A stretch of 64,000 bases of DNA from Sclerodactyla briareus. Taxonomy: Eukaryota > Echinodermata > Holothuroidea > Dendrochirotida > Sclerodactylidae. Every line of letters begins with the position of its first letter. The stretch's first letter is position 1. Below the pieces are notes generated by a model. The model worked only from the letters and a program-made list of their open reading frames with translations, searched no databases and was not told the origin of the DNA. The DNA lies in NCBI GenBank assembly GCA_026419785.1, contig JAODTK010005790.1, positions 62,001 to 126,000 on the forward strand. Direction: 5' to 3'. The position numbers and the translations under genes were made by a program. Shown here piece after piece: positions 1 through 10,735 of the stretch.

Positions 1-1515
1 GGTTGGATGTTGACAGCTTTGCCAACTACCGCCCGATCTCAAATCTTCCTTTCCTAGGGAAGGTTAATGAAAGGGTGGTTGTCGATCAGCCCAACCCAAC
101 ATTACCTTGCGACAACCAGCTTCAGGCCCCTACGCAGTGGGCTTACCGGCCTTTCACAGCACTGAAACTGCACTGCTTCGTATTCAGAATGACATCTATC
201 TGCGCTTGATAAGCGCAATGAAGCTTTCTTGGTGTACTGTATTTCAGTGCAGCGTTCGATACGATAGACCACTCTCAGCCATTGATCGCCTCACTATGAG
301 ATACGTTATTACTGGTAAGGCACTGAGTAGTTTGCTAGTATTTGTGTGGTCAAACACAGTCTGTTATTATTGATATTACTATGTCTCGCTCTACCATTCT
401 TGATTGTGGTGGTTTTTCCCCCTTTTCGGGGATCTGTTATTGGGCCCATTGCATTTATACTGTTAAGTGTCTCTCTTCAAGATAGTATTGCGGCCCACGG
501 TGTCCAGTCTGTCATCTATGCTGATGACACCCGGCTCTTTCTGACAGTTGACCCTTCTGATCATGCAGAGTAGGATGGAATCATGTATCACCAACATTAG
601 ATCATGGTGCCATTCCAATATGCTCGTGCTGAATGATGAGGAGATAGAGTTTATCTACTTCTCTACACTTGACAATTTAGTAATTCTTCGTGCATCTTAT
701 AACCATCAAAGTCGGCAATTCGTTGTTGAACCTGTTTTTTTATTCAAGCTCGCAATTAGGAATGATTATGGACTCTTCCTTTAGAATGTCTAGTCATGTG
801 CAAACCATTTGTAAAGCTGCCCTGAATGTAATTAGAATGATAGGGAACATTCGCCAGAAGACCACCATCCATGCATTTGTCACATCCTGGCTGGATGCTT
901 GTTATTTCTTGTTATTTGGTCTCCCTGACTATCTCATTAACAAGCTTCAGCAGTGCAAAACATTGCTGCTCGAATCATTCTCTGTGTTCCTCGTCATGAG
1001 CATATGACCCCACTGCTCTACAAGCTTCACTGGCTCACAGTAAGGCAGAGAATTGTTTTTAAGATCCTTCTACTCATATAGCAAGCAATCAACTGCATGG
1101 CTCCTAGTTTCATCAGAGCTTGTCAGCTGCATGTTCCTTCCAGATTTCTAAGGTCATCATCCAAGCAACAACTTAAAGTTATGGTTCGCTCATCCACCAA
1201 GTTCTACGGTGACCGTTCATTCGCCTCTGCTGCTCACTTGGGGAATATCCTTCCTGACTCTGTCCGTCTGGCTCGATTGTAGCTACTTTCAAGTCTCGTC
1301 TTGAAACCTTTCTCTTCAATCAGCACTTTCTGTCTGAATGTTATCCTGTTATGTCTTCGCTGTGTGTTTCTCTCTCTCTGTTTTTCGTCCTCTGCTTATT
1401 CTTTTTTCTGCTTATTCTTTTTTGCTCTGTGTTTCTTTAGGTCTGTGTACAGCGCCTAGATGCTTTTTGCTTAGGCGCTCTATCAAGTCCCCATCATTAA
1501 TTTTATTAGTATTAA
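1..1515 (+). mobile_element. L2/CR1-type LINE, 3' part of ORF2 plus 3' tail
   Basis: Plus-strand reading frames spell the order of a LINE reverse transcriptase: a NYRPISNLP-type motif near 25-55, an AYRPF...TETALLRIQND stretch near 140-200, a GSVIGPIAF-like block near 430, and the catalytic YADDTRLF box near 518-541. The thumb and C-terminal region follow (SNMLVLND near 617, VTSWLDAC...LLFGLPDYLINKLQ near 880-950, YGDRSFASAA near 1205). The end carries a 3' hairpin-like tail (tacagcgcctagatgc ... gcttaggcgctctat, 1448-1483) and an AT-rich simple tail to about 1515, which is typical of the L2/CR1 group. The frame changes every few hundred bases, so the copy is dead. Its 5' part lies off the left edge. 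The clade name is from family memory, not a search. Confidence 0.85.
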
Positions 1516-1589
1516 ATGACTTCTTCAGCGAATTATTCACCATGGAGGATGAACGAATTTCACAAGTGGACAATAAACAGTGCATCTGA

Positions 1590-2770
1590 CTCAACATTAA
1601 AGTTTGTGAACATATCAGAGGAAACCGAATTTGGCAAACTTGAGGAACTCGAGAATGGTAAAGCGACAGGGCTAGATGGAATAGCTTCAGTGTTTTTTGA
1701 AGAAAGCTGCAATGGATAAAGCGGAACCCTTATGTTCTATGTACAGAAAATCATTGAAAGACATGACACACGAGCCATTCCAGATTATTGGAAACAGCCA
1801 ACATAACACCATTGTTTGAAAAAAAAGAGTACGTTCAGATGTCTCAAATTATCGGCCCGTAAACCTGACGTCAATACCACGCAAGATAATGAAAAAAATA
1901 CAAAGGGATGCTATTGTTGGGCACTTGGTAGACAGTAACTTAGTAACGGAAGCATGGTCTCAAAAAGGAGACGTCGTGTTTGATACCGACTTATCACGAA
2001 GGTCAAAGCACATGGTAGCGAGGGTCCAGTCCTATACTGGATGGAAGAATGATTGAAAGATCGAAGCAGCGAGTGGTGCTTGAAGGAGTGAAATCGGAAT
2101 GACAGAAAGTGACAAGCTCACTTGTACGGGGCTGAATCCTCCTCACGATGTTTCATGATATTCAGGAATGACATGGACATAAATATAGCAGAGCAAATAT
2201 AGCTAAGCAAATTTGCAGAGGATACCACGGTACAGGACCAATAGAGGGAGCAGAAGAGAAGACAGAGATCGTCTACAGAAGGACATCAACTTCATTTTGG
2301 ACATTACAGTACAATATCACACAAATGGGACAGAACTAAGCAGTGAAGATGATGAGGAGAATCTTGGTATCTATGTTAGTACAACAATGCCATTCACCAA
2401 GCAGTGCCTCAGCAGCATCAAAATGCAAATAGAGTGGTAGGCATCATCAAGAGGAACTGACAATAACATCATATTCAAGTTATATGGGTCACTGGCTAGG
2501 CCCCATCTTGACTATCGTCAGTGCCGGTTTGGCAGATATTAATATTTGGAAGATGTCCAAAGAGGAATGACAAAACTAGTACCAGGTTTCGGACATTGCA
2601 GCCTGGAGAAAGATTACAAGAGTTAAAAAAAAAAACTAGAAGTCAGAAAACATACATACTTCAAGCGTATTTGGAAGATTTGGAATGAACTGCCACGAGA
2701 GGTTGTCACTCTATCCACACTCAACATATGCAAGAGCAGTAGGATCTTCAAGATTTGAAAACCTACTATC
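1590..2770 (+). mobile_element. Second, more decayed LINE relic (CR1/Jockey-like reverse transcriptase)
   Basis: A different LINE lies directly behind the first. Recognisable pieces in order are an ELENGKATGLDGI block near 1650-1685 (the usual NKATGxDGI before the catalytic core), a SNYRPVNLTSI-type motif near 1845-1875, a weak palm region near 2120-2230, and the C-terminal KLYGSLARPHLDYRQC stretch near 2475-2525, followed by LEDVQRRMTKLVPGF near 2545-2590. The pieces fall in several frames with stops between them, so this is a pseudogene relic. Both ends are indistinct. The CR1/Jockey assignment is from motif memory. Confidence 0.7.
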
Positions 2771-2859
2771 TTTAGACCATTCTTTTATAGGATGACCATC
2801 CATGTGAAAACCATTTGATGGTTATCAGAGCGTTGATTCTAAGTATTGCTATATCGAAA

Positions 2860-4730
2860 CTAATGAAGTGAAACCTGTTGATTTTGCGAGTATATTCGTT
2901 TGTCCTGCAGTAGAAAGTCGCTATTCACAAACTGAAAAGGAAGCGTGGCGGTAGTCTGGGGCTTAAAAATTTCACTTACAGTTGTATGGAATCGAGTTCG
3001 ATCTGAATAACGGTCAAAACCTCTGGAAGTCATATACTCTGCCCGCATTACGATGGGGCTTATGCTTACAACCATATCATTTCAAAGTGATCTATCAGCC
3101 TGGCTCCAAAAATGTTGCAGATCCATTGTCCTGACTATTAACACACAGCAGTAGTTGAGTGACATATGTCCTTTTCCCTTTTCCTACCGGAGCATATCTG
3201 ATTGTTTTAACTGACTATTATTCGGATGGCCGGGAGGCCTGCTGTCACTGAAATCGATAACAAGTGGAAGATCTGATTGGTTTAAATCGTGGTATTCAGC
3301 TTTCCATGCTATCCAGAACACCATAACATGCTTTGTTTCCAAGCAGGAAGTCAGCCAGACGGGTAACCCCCATATGGTCCCCAGGCAAACGCTAAGTGAG
3401 TGAAGTTGAACGCAAGTGTTTCTGCAAGGCATTCAGGGCAATCTACTGTTTGAAGGAAAAGACTGGAGAAAAGAGCTAATACCCAACTTGCTCTTAGCTT
3501 ATAGTAGTACGACCACATGCACAACTGTTGAGTAACAACTGGAGAAAAGAGCTACCCAACTTTCTCTTAGCTTATAGGAGTACACCACATAACCAACAGG
3601 TTCCATCTCCGCAGAAGTCCCTCTGTCCAAAAGACGAATCAAATCAAAGTTACCCCAAATCAAGTTCCAAGGACTAAGTGAATCGAAACTGAAGAAATCT
3701 GTCAACAAAGACAGAAACGAAGCAAGATTCCAAGAAAGGCCTATGCTGATTGTAGTTGCAATGCTAGTATTCTGATCTCAAACCGGTGACAAGTTTTTAG
3801 TCCCAATGTGCAAGGTCACCAGACTTACTCCAATGTTCCAACCCAAACCCTACACATGATAAAGAAAATGGGTATTGTGTACAACTACTCCGATCTGATG
3901 AGTAACTGTCGACGAAATGTTTTCTCAAGCCAACATTTAAAAAAAAAAAGGAGAGATGGTGGAGTAAAATTGAACGATCACAGTGAGAATCAGTTTGATG
4001 ATTTCGATGAGTTTGGGTGCTGAGCGAGTTGAAAATCGTGATGATAGAGTTGAAAATCGCCAAGGAAGTTCCACTGTCCATGGGAGTTGTCAGCGACGAC
4101 CTGCATGGTGGAGGACTCTGTCACATGATGGAACTTATTAGGGTCATGTATTATATGTACATTCATTCTTCTCATTTAGTGTTCATTTATATTACATCTA
4201 ATGCATATCAATGCCATCACCTACTTTACAACTCTTATTGGTCAGTGGTCATGGTAAAAACCGTTAGAGGACATTCCACAATTATGCTATGCATTCCATC
4301 AGTGTTTGGTATGCAAAGAAAATATTTTTATTTGTTTACTTTCTTCTGAAAAAGGGGGGAGTTGTGTGTATTAATATATTCGAGTGGCACCACAAGAGAG
4401 ATCAACAAGAAATGGCCGACAGCCGCTGAACCGCGATTGATCGTGTCCTTGATATTTGATTAGTTTTCCGTTGATTAGACTGTGTTTAAGGGAATATCAC
4501 CTTGAGTATTTTATAGTTTTGGATCCATCTCGCCAGCGACCAAAATCAACCAAGGCGATCGCCTGGATTTGCAGCGATCGTGTTCTTATTCGCCGTCATA
4601 CGCCAGTGGTTCCTGGCTTTTTCATCACAGACACCGCGGGCAGCATTTCGTCAGCCACCCCCCAGTAAGTTTATCTAGTTGATCAACTGCTAACCACTAC
4701 AGTTGAGATCCTAACAACAATGATACAGCA
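2860..4730 (+). mobile_element. Ty3/gypsy fossil fragment: RNase H, integrase, 3' LTR start
   Basis: Plus-strand fragments read in the order of a Ty3/gypsy pol gene: the end of RNase H (about 2890-3140), integrase core and C-terminal parts (about 3190-3720), and a GPY/F-like tail (about 3760-4010). A purine-rich tract at about 4350-4362 is followed by a TGTGTG start, which I read as the polypurine tract and the beginning of the 3' LTR. The LTR end is not certain; an end near 4720 is only a guess. The left part (gag, protease, most of reverse transcriptase and the 5' LTR) is missing. The copy is broken in many places and looks old. Confidence 0.7.
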
Positions 4731-5872
4731 ATATGTGGCAACAAAATTGTCAATGCGACTTTTTGTATATTGTGTTTAAATGAGTATTCATGAGTTTTAT
4801 GATTCTCCTATGTATGTTGATATTTCCCTATACTTGGCATATTTTTGGTGTCTTTTTCACCTAATACACTGTGAATTTTACACATCAATTAGGGGTGGAG
4901 TACATCAGTTCTGTAACGTTAGTTCAGAATTTAAGAATACTCCTTTCAATTCACAGGTTTGGCCGTTTGAATGTGACTTTATGACTTATTTTGTTTCAAA
5001 TGGTATACTTATTCTAATGTGACGTTGTTTCTTTGGCGATATTTCAGATTTTATGTGACTTCTTTTCAGATAATTCTCTTTTGGGACATTGTTAACGTCA
5101 TTATTTAACAAACGTCACTTACTCAGATTTTTACAGAATTTCCTATTATGTTTGTTTTCATTACTATCTTTAATGCCTTATCATATCTAGTAAAATTTCT
5201 AAAACAAGTAACTTTATTTCATGTCCTTTTTTCATGTAGGCCTGACGTCAATTCGAGGGTCACAATTGCCCTAACCTGAGCTGATGATGTTTGCCTTGTG
5301 TACGTTTACTTATATTCAGGAATCCCAGCTCTCCGTTATGCGATAACCGATTCTGATTGGCTAATCCCAATCACGTCGCGACTATTATTTCGCAATAACG
5401 TAAGTTGTCATAGTTACACAACATCGAATACTTGCTCGATTGCTGCGTCTTAGTAACGCAGTACTTTTTAAACGCAAATGTAACGTTGCGTGAGCCTTTG
5501 GAAGTTTATGTTTGAACGCGCAGATCCGGCTTCAGTATACGCACGCTTCAAAGGGCGTACTGCTTCAACGGAATACAAACGACGCGTCGTTTCGCCCTTT
5601 GTATTGATTGGCGAAGCATGTTGTTCACACGCGCAGAACCATACGGTTCGTACGCGTGTCTGTAATTGAGTCCAAGTGGAGTACGCCAAACACGCACAGC
5701 CACTATTTGGTGTGCCGTACGCCAATGCAATTCCTCGATCGAAACGACGCAATAATTACCCTCGCTGCCCTGTTACTGTTCGAGATACAAAAATAATCTA
5801 GAGATATAGATATCATTAATCGTTTGGGTAATTTCATTTTGCGGGTTGAGATAGAATAAACTACAACAGGTC
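4731..5872. other. No gene seen; AT-rich stretch then a CpG-rich block
   Basis: No coding stretch or recognised repeat is visible from 4731 to about 5330. From about 5340 to 5760 the composition changes to CpG-rich sequence with two ATTGG (inverse CCAAT) words near 5356 and 5606, a perfect palindrome acgacgcgtcgt near 5579-5590, and a wider stem (aaagggcg / cgcccttt). This could be the promoter part of an LTR or another regulatory block, but no transcript start or gene can be tied to it. Confidence 0.3.
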
Positions 5873-5996
5873 GACTTTTACTGGTTCATAAACAGTCTCG
5901 AACTCTGAATTGGCTTACCATAACGAACCGGCTGCGCCTCGTCCGTTATTTACCTAAATTCAGAGTCTCGACTGTTTATTCACCTGTGAAAGTCTC
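5873..5996. repeat. 124-bp imperfect inverted repeat (MITE-like hairpin)
   Basis: The left arm (5873-5928) contains ataaacagtctcgaactctg and ends in ataacg. The right arm (about 5943-5996) reads as its reverse complement with a few changes (cagagtctcgactgtttat). The loop is the short stretch aaccggctgcgcctcgtc. The whole folds into one long stem. Such near-complete palindromes are usually small non-autonomous DNA transposons; no clear target duplication was seen. Confidence 0.6.
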
Positions 5997-6056
5997 CCAG
6001 ATGCAGTTTAATCCTTAATTATCAGAGGGTGTGGGTACCAGTAGTATCTCTACCCC

Positions 6057-8244
6057 CAGGGGCCGCGCAACCGGGGGGGCAAGGGGGGCGGTTGCCCCCC
6101 CCTATGGGTTTTGGGCCGAAAAAAATAAAATCGTTTGAACGTGTTTTAAAGCACTTATTTTCGTAGGTGGTGGGGTGGGTGTCTCTATGTATTATACTAA
6201 TACTACAAGTTGTCGGATTCGACCAAATCTTCGTAGATGAGAGGGGGGCACGTTCTTACAATCAATACTAGGGGAAGAAGAAAATGTTGGGGTATAGTTT
6301 TCACTATCGTGTCAATGCAAAAAAACCCAATTTATTTCGCGCTCCGTTTCGCGAGCGTGGCCGTGTTTTCTCGTAGTTTTCATTGATCCGATGATTATCC
6401 CACGCCTGGATCTAATGTACAAAAATCAAGTTCGCGGATTCAAACAAGTCTTCGCAGATGGAGGGCCGCGTTCCCCAATCAAATCCTAGTTATTAGGTAA
6501 ATAAAAAACCCAAAAATTCTATCGCGAGTCGCGCGCTCATGGTTGGTTTCTTCTCTCAATTTTCATTTGATCAATTTATATGCCACGCATCAATTTTCAT
6601 GCCTACCAAGCATGAATTTCGTGGATTCGAACAAATCTTAGTAGATTGGGAGGGGGGGGGGAATTGTCTACCAAAATCCCCAAATGAAACAAGTTGTGGT
6701 GATAGTTTTTAACACTTAGGTAAATCAAAAACCCAAACAATTTGGCGCGCTCGAGCCGCGTCGTTGTGGTTTTTCTGCATTCAATTGTCATTTCATCCGT
6801 TTCTATGCACGAATGGATCTACTTGTACGACAAACCAAGTTGTCGTATTCCAACAACTCTTTACAAGATGGGGGGGGGGCCACGTTTCCCCAATCAGATC
6901 CTGTGAAAAAAACAAATTGAAAAAAATATTGTGGTGATGATCGTTTTACCACTTAGGTAAATCAAAAACCTAAAAAAAGTTCGCGAGTTCGCGCGCCGTC
7001 GTTGTGTTCTCCTACGGTCAATTTTCATTTCTCGATTATATGCCAAGCATGAATCTACTTGTAACCCGAAAACAAAGTTTGTCGAATTCCACAAAATTTG
7101 CAAGATGGGGGGCGCACGTTCCCCCAATCAAATCCGTGTGAAAAAATAAACTGTGTTGGTGATAGTTTTTAACCACTTAGGGTCAATCAAAAACCCAAAA
7201 ATGTCGGCGCGCCTCGCGCGCGTGGTTGTGTTTTCTCCTCAATTTGGCATTTCACCGAATGCCATGCAATGAATCTACTTCTACTTCACACGTCTTGTCG
7301 GATTCGAATAAAAACACCTTCAAGGATGGGTAGGCACGTCCCCCAACAAATTCTTGTGAAAAAAATGTTGTGGTGATAGTTTTTAACACTACGTAGAAAA
7401 AACCAAATTTTCGCGCGCTTCGCGCGCGTGCCATTGTTTTCTTCGGTCATTTCCATTTGATCCGATTATATGCACGCATCATTGATGTAACAAACATGAA
7501 GTTTGTCGATTCGCACAATCTTTCAATATGGGGGTCACGTTCCCCCAATCAAATCCTTGTGAAAAAAATTAAAAATGGTGTAGTGAGAGTTTGTTATCAC
7601 TTATGTAAGTTAAAAAAAACACAATTACGTGCGCTTCGCACGCGGGTCTGTGGTTCCGTCGTCAATTTTCATTTGACCCCATTTTATGCCACGCATATGT
7701 ACTTGTACCGTTGGGGACTGCGACTCAGAGGGAGGCGTTACTCAGTATGCGGCTGGGGGACGCCACCGGCAAACCCAGTCTGCATATTACTCCAGCGGTA
7801 TTTAGTCAACAACGCCGTACAAAGTTCAGTACAACCTTACGCCTTGCCGCATACGCGCACTGTAACTGAAGGCCTACGTTCACGATCGATTTTTTTTTTT
7901 TTTTTTTTTTTTTTGGGGGGGGGGGTTTATGCTATCAGTTGATTGATGCTATCGGGACGATGCTGTAGTCGGGAACTGACCTCGCCATCATAAAGTGAGG
8001 AAATTCAAATAAAAATACCAATTATACAAAATGACAGGACCAAAAAAGCAAACTTAAAAGATATTTTCAGTTGTCGATGAAGGCACAGAGAGGCGATCTA
8101 CTGTAATCTGGGAGCTTCAGGCGGCCAAAAAAATTCTGGTAAGCTCCGCGCCAACCGGTGAGGGGCGCCTCCGCCTTAGCTAGTAAAAATCGACAAGTTT
8201 CGCCCCCACCCCCCCCCATATTGTAAAACCTGGCGCCGCCCCTG
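6057..8244. mobile_element. Non-autonomous DNA element with CAGGGGC termini and tandem-repeat core
   Basis: The left end starts CAGGGGCCGCGCAACCGG and the right end is the inverse of CAGGGGCGGCGCCAGG, giving imperfect terminal inverted repeats. The flanks share CTACCC words (tctacccc on the left, ctacccta on the right), perhaps a decayed 8-bp target duplication as made by hAT elements. Between the ends lie about seven tandem copies of a roughly 215-bp unit (6310-7700), then a unique GC-rich part near 7710-7890 and a T/G homopolymer block at 7890-7926. No transposase frame is present. The ends and the core may have different origins. The hAT link is inference. Confidence 0.55.
6310..7700 (+). 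repeat. About seven tandem copies of a ~215-bp unit
   Basis: An anchor of the form atcaaaaacccaaa followed by a CGCG-rich palindrome recurs at about 6317, 6499, 6722, 6958, 7183, 7391 and 7605, spacings of 182-236 bp. Each unit also carries tttcatttgatccgattata, a gaatctacttgta-like word, a G run (ggatgggggg) and a cccaatcaaatcc word. Copies are well diverged with many small length changes. The clearest palindrome is cgcgcgcttcgcgcgcg near 7411. Confidence 0.8.
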
Positions 8245-9399
8245 CTACCCTATAACAACAAGCTAAGTTATATCCGTTACCGAGATTGTCTGCTCGTATT
8301 TCATGTTCATCTAGTATATGGGAACTTGCAAAACTTTGATGAAAACAATTATAACAACCCTTTTTTGAGGAGAACTATTTCATGTTCAGTATAACTGCCC
8401 AAAGTCGTATTAACAACTGATACTTTCCTTTAATTAAGAAGAACATGTGTAACGTTTTTGTTCTGTTGTAGTTCCAGACAACCAGATGATTGAAAGCACC
8501 CAGCACCAAGAACAACCAGGGTGATTTCAAATGCATTGTGTATTTTGTCATTCAAAGTATCCGTTTAGCCACATTGACTGTGTGTATTCACTGGCAGTCT
8601 AGGCCGTTTTTGCTCTAGTTTGTGTTAAGAAGGTGGAATATATATGGCTATGCTATTCTGCTGGCTTTCATTTGGCACGCTTGCATCCCACAATTCTCAC
8701 TAGCATAGGCAGGCTCCATTATTAGTATACGTCTTTTCGCAACAGTATGAACGGTAACAAAAAAAATATATTTGGTGTTAAGGAACAATCATATGTCTGC
8801 ACAAGGCCATTATACTGCCCCACTACCGGTACATAAGACACCCGCGCGCTTAGCGCGCAAAAAAAAAAAATCAGATATGAAGCAGCAGAATTCACTCAAC
8901 TTGATCATTTAGGTCATCATGCCTGAACGATCCTGTGTCCTGTACAAGGTTGGGAACATAGACCACAGGTATCTTGAAGTTTCGACCAGACTCGCTACGA
9001 ATCGAATTACGGATAGTTCTAGAAAGTGGAACTTATACTACAATTATTTAGTTATTACAGGAATTGGATTTTTATCACCGAACAAATTCATTTATTAAAT
9101 TTTAGTAATGTAAAGGTTGTCGGAGATTTAGATTGGAGGTGACGCAGACCATCAAAATTTTTTAATTCTCCATCGGGCAATTTGGATTCGAGTGACCATG
9201 ACCATTGACATATAATACTTAGAGAAGTTATAAAACTGTGGAAATGTACCCAGTAAACGACATATAGGCAATGAAAAATGATGTTACTGGATAAAGATCA
9301 CTTATTTACAAGTGGGTAGGAACGAAATTTGAGTGGGGGGGGGGGCTTGGAGTGGGTGACGGATCTGGGGGAGGGGTCTGAAGGAGGGGGTGTCCCCCT
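8245..9399. other. No gene seen; intergenic sequence
   Basis: No coding or repeat structure could be supported over most of this stretch. One CGCG palindrome (cgcgcgcttagcgcgc) occurs near 8843 next to an A run, resembling the palindromes of the 6.3-7.7 kb array. At 9330-9410 there is a G-rich edge (gtgggggggggg, then ggagggggtgtccccctccccc) that looks like the start of the next repeat block. Confidence 0.5.
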
Positions 9400-10735
9400 C
9401 CCCCATTTGGAGAATTTTCGCATTTTCAGGTGGCTTTAGATGCTTGCAATTGGTGCATTATAGCACCAAACCACTTGCTTCCTTCCAGAATATTTGCAAT
9501 TGTCACAGGTTCTCCGCTGCGATTGGCTGCTCTGAATCTTGTAATTTTCTGCCAAATTGCGCGCAGTGAAGTTTCTTTTGGAGTTGGTTAAAACTCACCT
9601 TGCCGGGACCGCGAAAGTTCCCTATCACACTTGGGAAATTTCGCATTCAGGTGGTGAGATGAAATTTGTGAACATAGACTCCGAAAAACATTTCCAAATA
9701 ATTGTGCATTTTCGCATGCCATAGATGCGATTGCTGCTCCAAGTCTTGTGATGTTTGCTGCACAAATCAAGGGCAGTGGTTTCCCTTCTTTGGGAGTTGA
9801 GTTGATGATATTTGCACATTCCATGGACCACCAAAGGCCCCCTTCTCCCACTTCGAGAAATTTTTTGCATATTTCAGGTGGCCTTAGATGAAGTTGGTAC
9901 AATATAGGACCCCGAAATACTCGCTTCATTCCCCAAATTAATTTTGAATTTGAAATGTTTGTATTTAGAAGCGATTTGCTGCTCTGAATCTTGCGATTTT
10001 TTTTTTTTTCTGCCAAATCGAGGCAGTGAGTTCCCTTTCTTGGGGGAGTCTGGTATAAACCCACCTTGCAGGGGGACTACCAGAGTCCACCCCCATCCCA
10101 CTTGGGAGGTTTTGCATTTTTGGTGGCCTTCAGATGCAATTTGGTACAATATAGCCCTCCCAAACACTCACTTCGGTCGAAGCAATGATTGTGTGCATTT
10201 CACAGTCCTTAGATGGGATTGCCTCCTCTGAATCTGTAGTTTTCCCTGCCAAATCGAGGGGGGGGTAAGGGAACCTTCTTTGGAAGTTGTCTGAATCTCA
10301 CCTTTAAGAGGCACCGCAAATCCCCGGCCTTTCCTCACTTTAAGAATTTTTTAAATATTCAGGTGGCCTTGATGCAATTTGGTGCATTAGTCACTCCAAA
10401 ACACAAACTTCGATCCAGAAACTTGGTTTGCATTTTCAATTGTCCGTAGTTTGCTACTCTGGATATTGTGATCTTTGGTCTGCCCACTGAACTTATCACC
10501 TGGCGCAGCAAAGTAGTTAAGTTCCATTTTCGGGAGAGTTGAGTTTGCTACATCTGATTGGTGGGGGACTGCAAATCCCGCCTTTCCCCACTTTAAAAAA
10601 TGCCTGCATTTCGGTGGCCTTTGATGGGATTTGCTGCTCTGAATCTTGGGTTTTTTCTCTGCCAAATGTGCTGAGCACTAAGCAAGTGCCTTTCTTTGGA
10701 AGCTTGGTCGAAATCAACCACTTTTCAGGAACCAT
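9400..10735. repeat. About six tandem copies of a ~180-245 bp unit
   Basis: The phrase tgctgctctgaatcttg followed by a ctgccaaatcgaggcagtg-like word recurs near 9523, 9733, 9980, 10225, 10452 and 10630. Each unit also has ggtggcctt(c)agatg, a ttggtacaatata-like word and a ccaccttgcagg...cccacttgggaa block. The unit differs from the 6.3-7.7 kb array, but the build is the same: a G-rich edge leading into diverged units of about 200 bp. Reading frames of up to 158 codons on the minus strand here are by-products of the repeat. Confidence 0.75.

Noticed and set aside
7457-7942. 161-codon plus-strand frame
   Set aside because: It runs through the 215-bp repeats and ends in a T/G homopolymer block; no domain is recognisable.
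9588-10167. Overlapping minus-strand frames up to 158 codons
   Set aside because: They follow the ~230-bp tandem units, with the same peptide phrases recurring in each unit.
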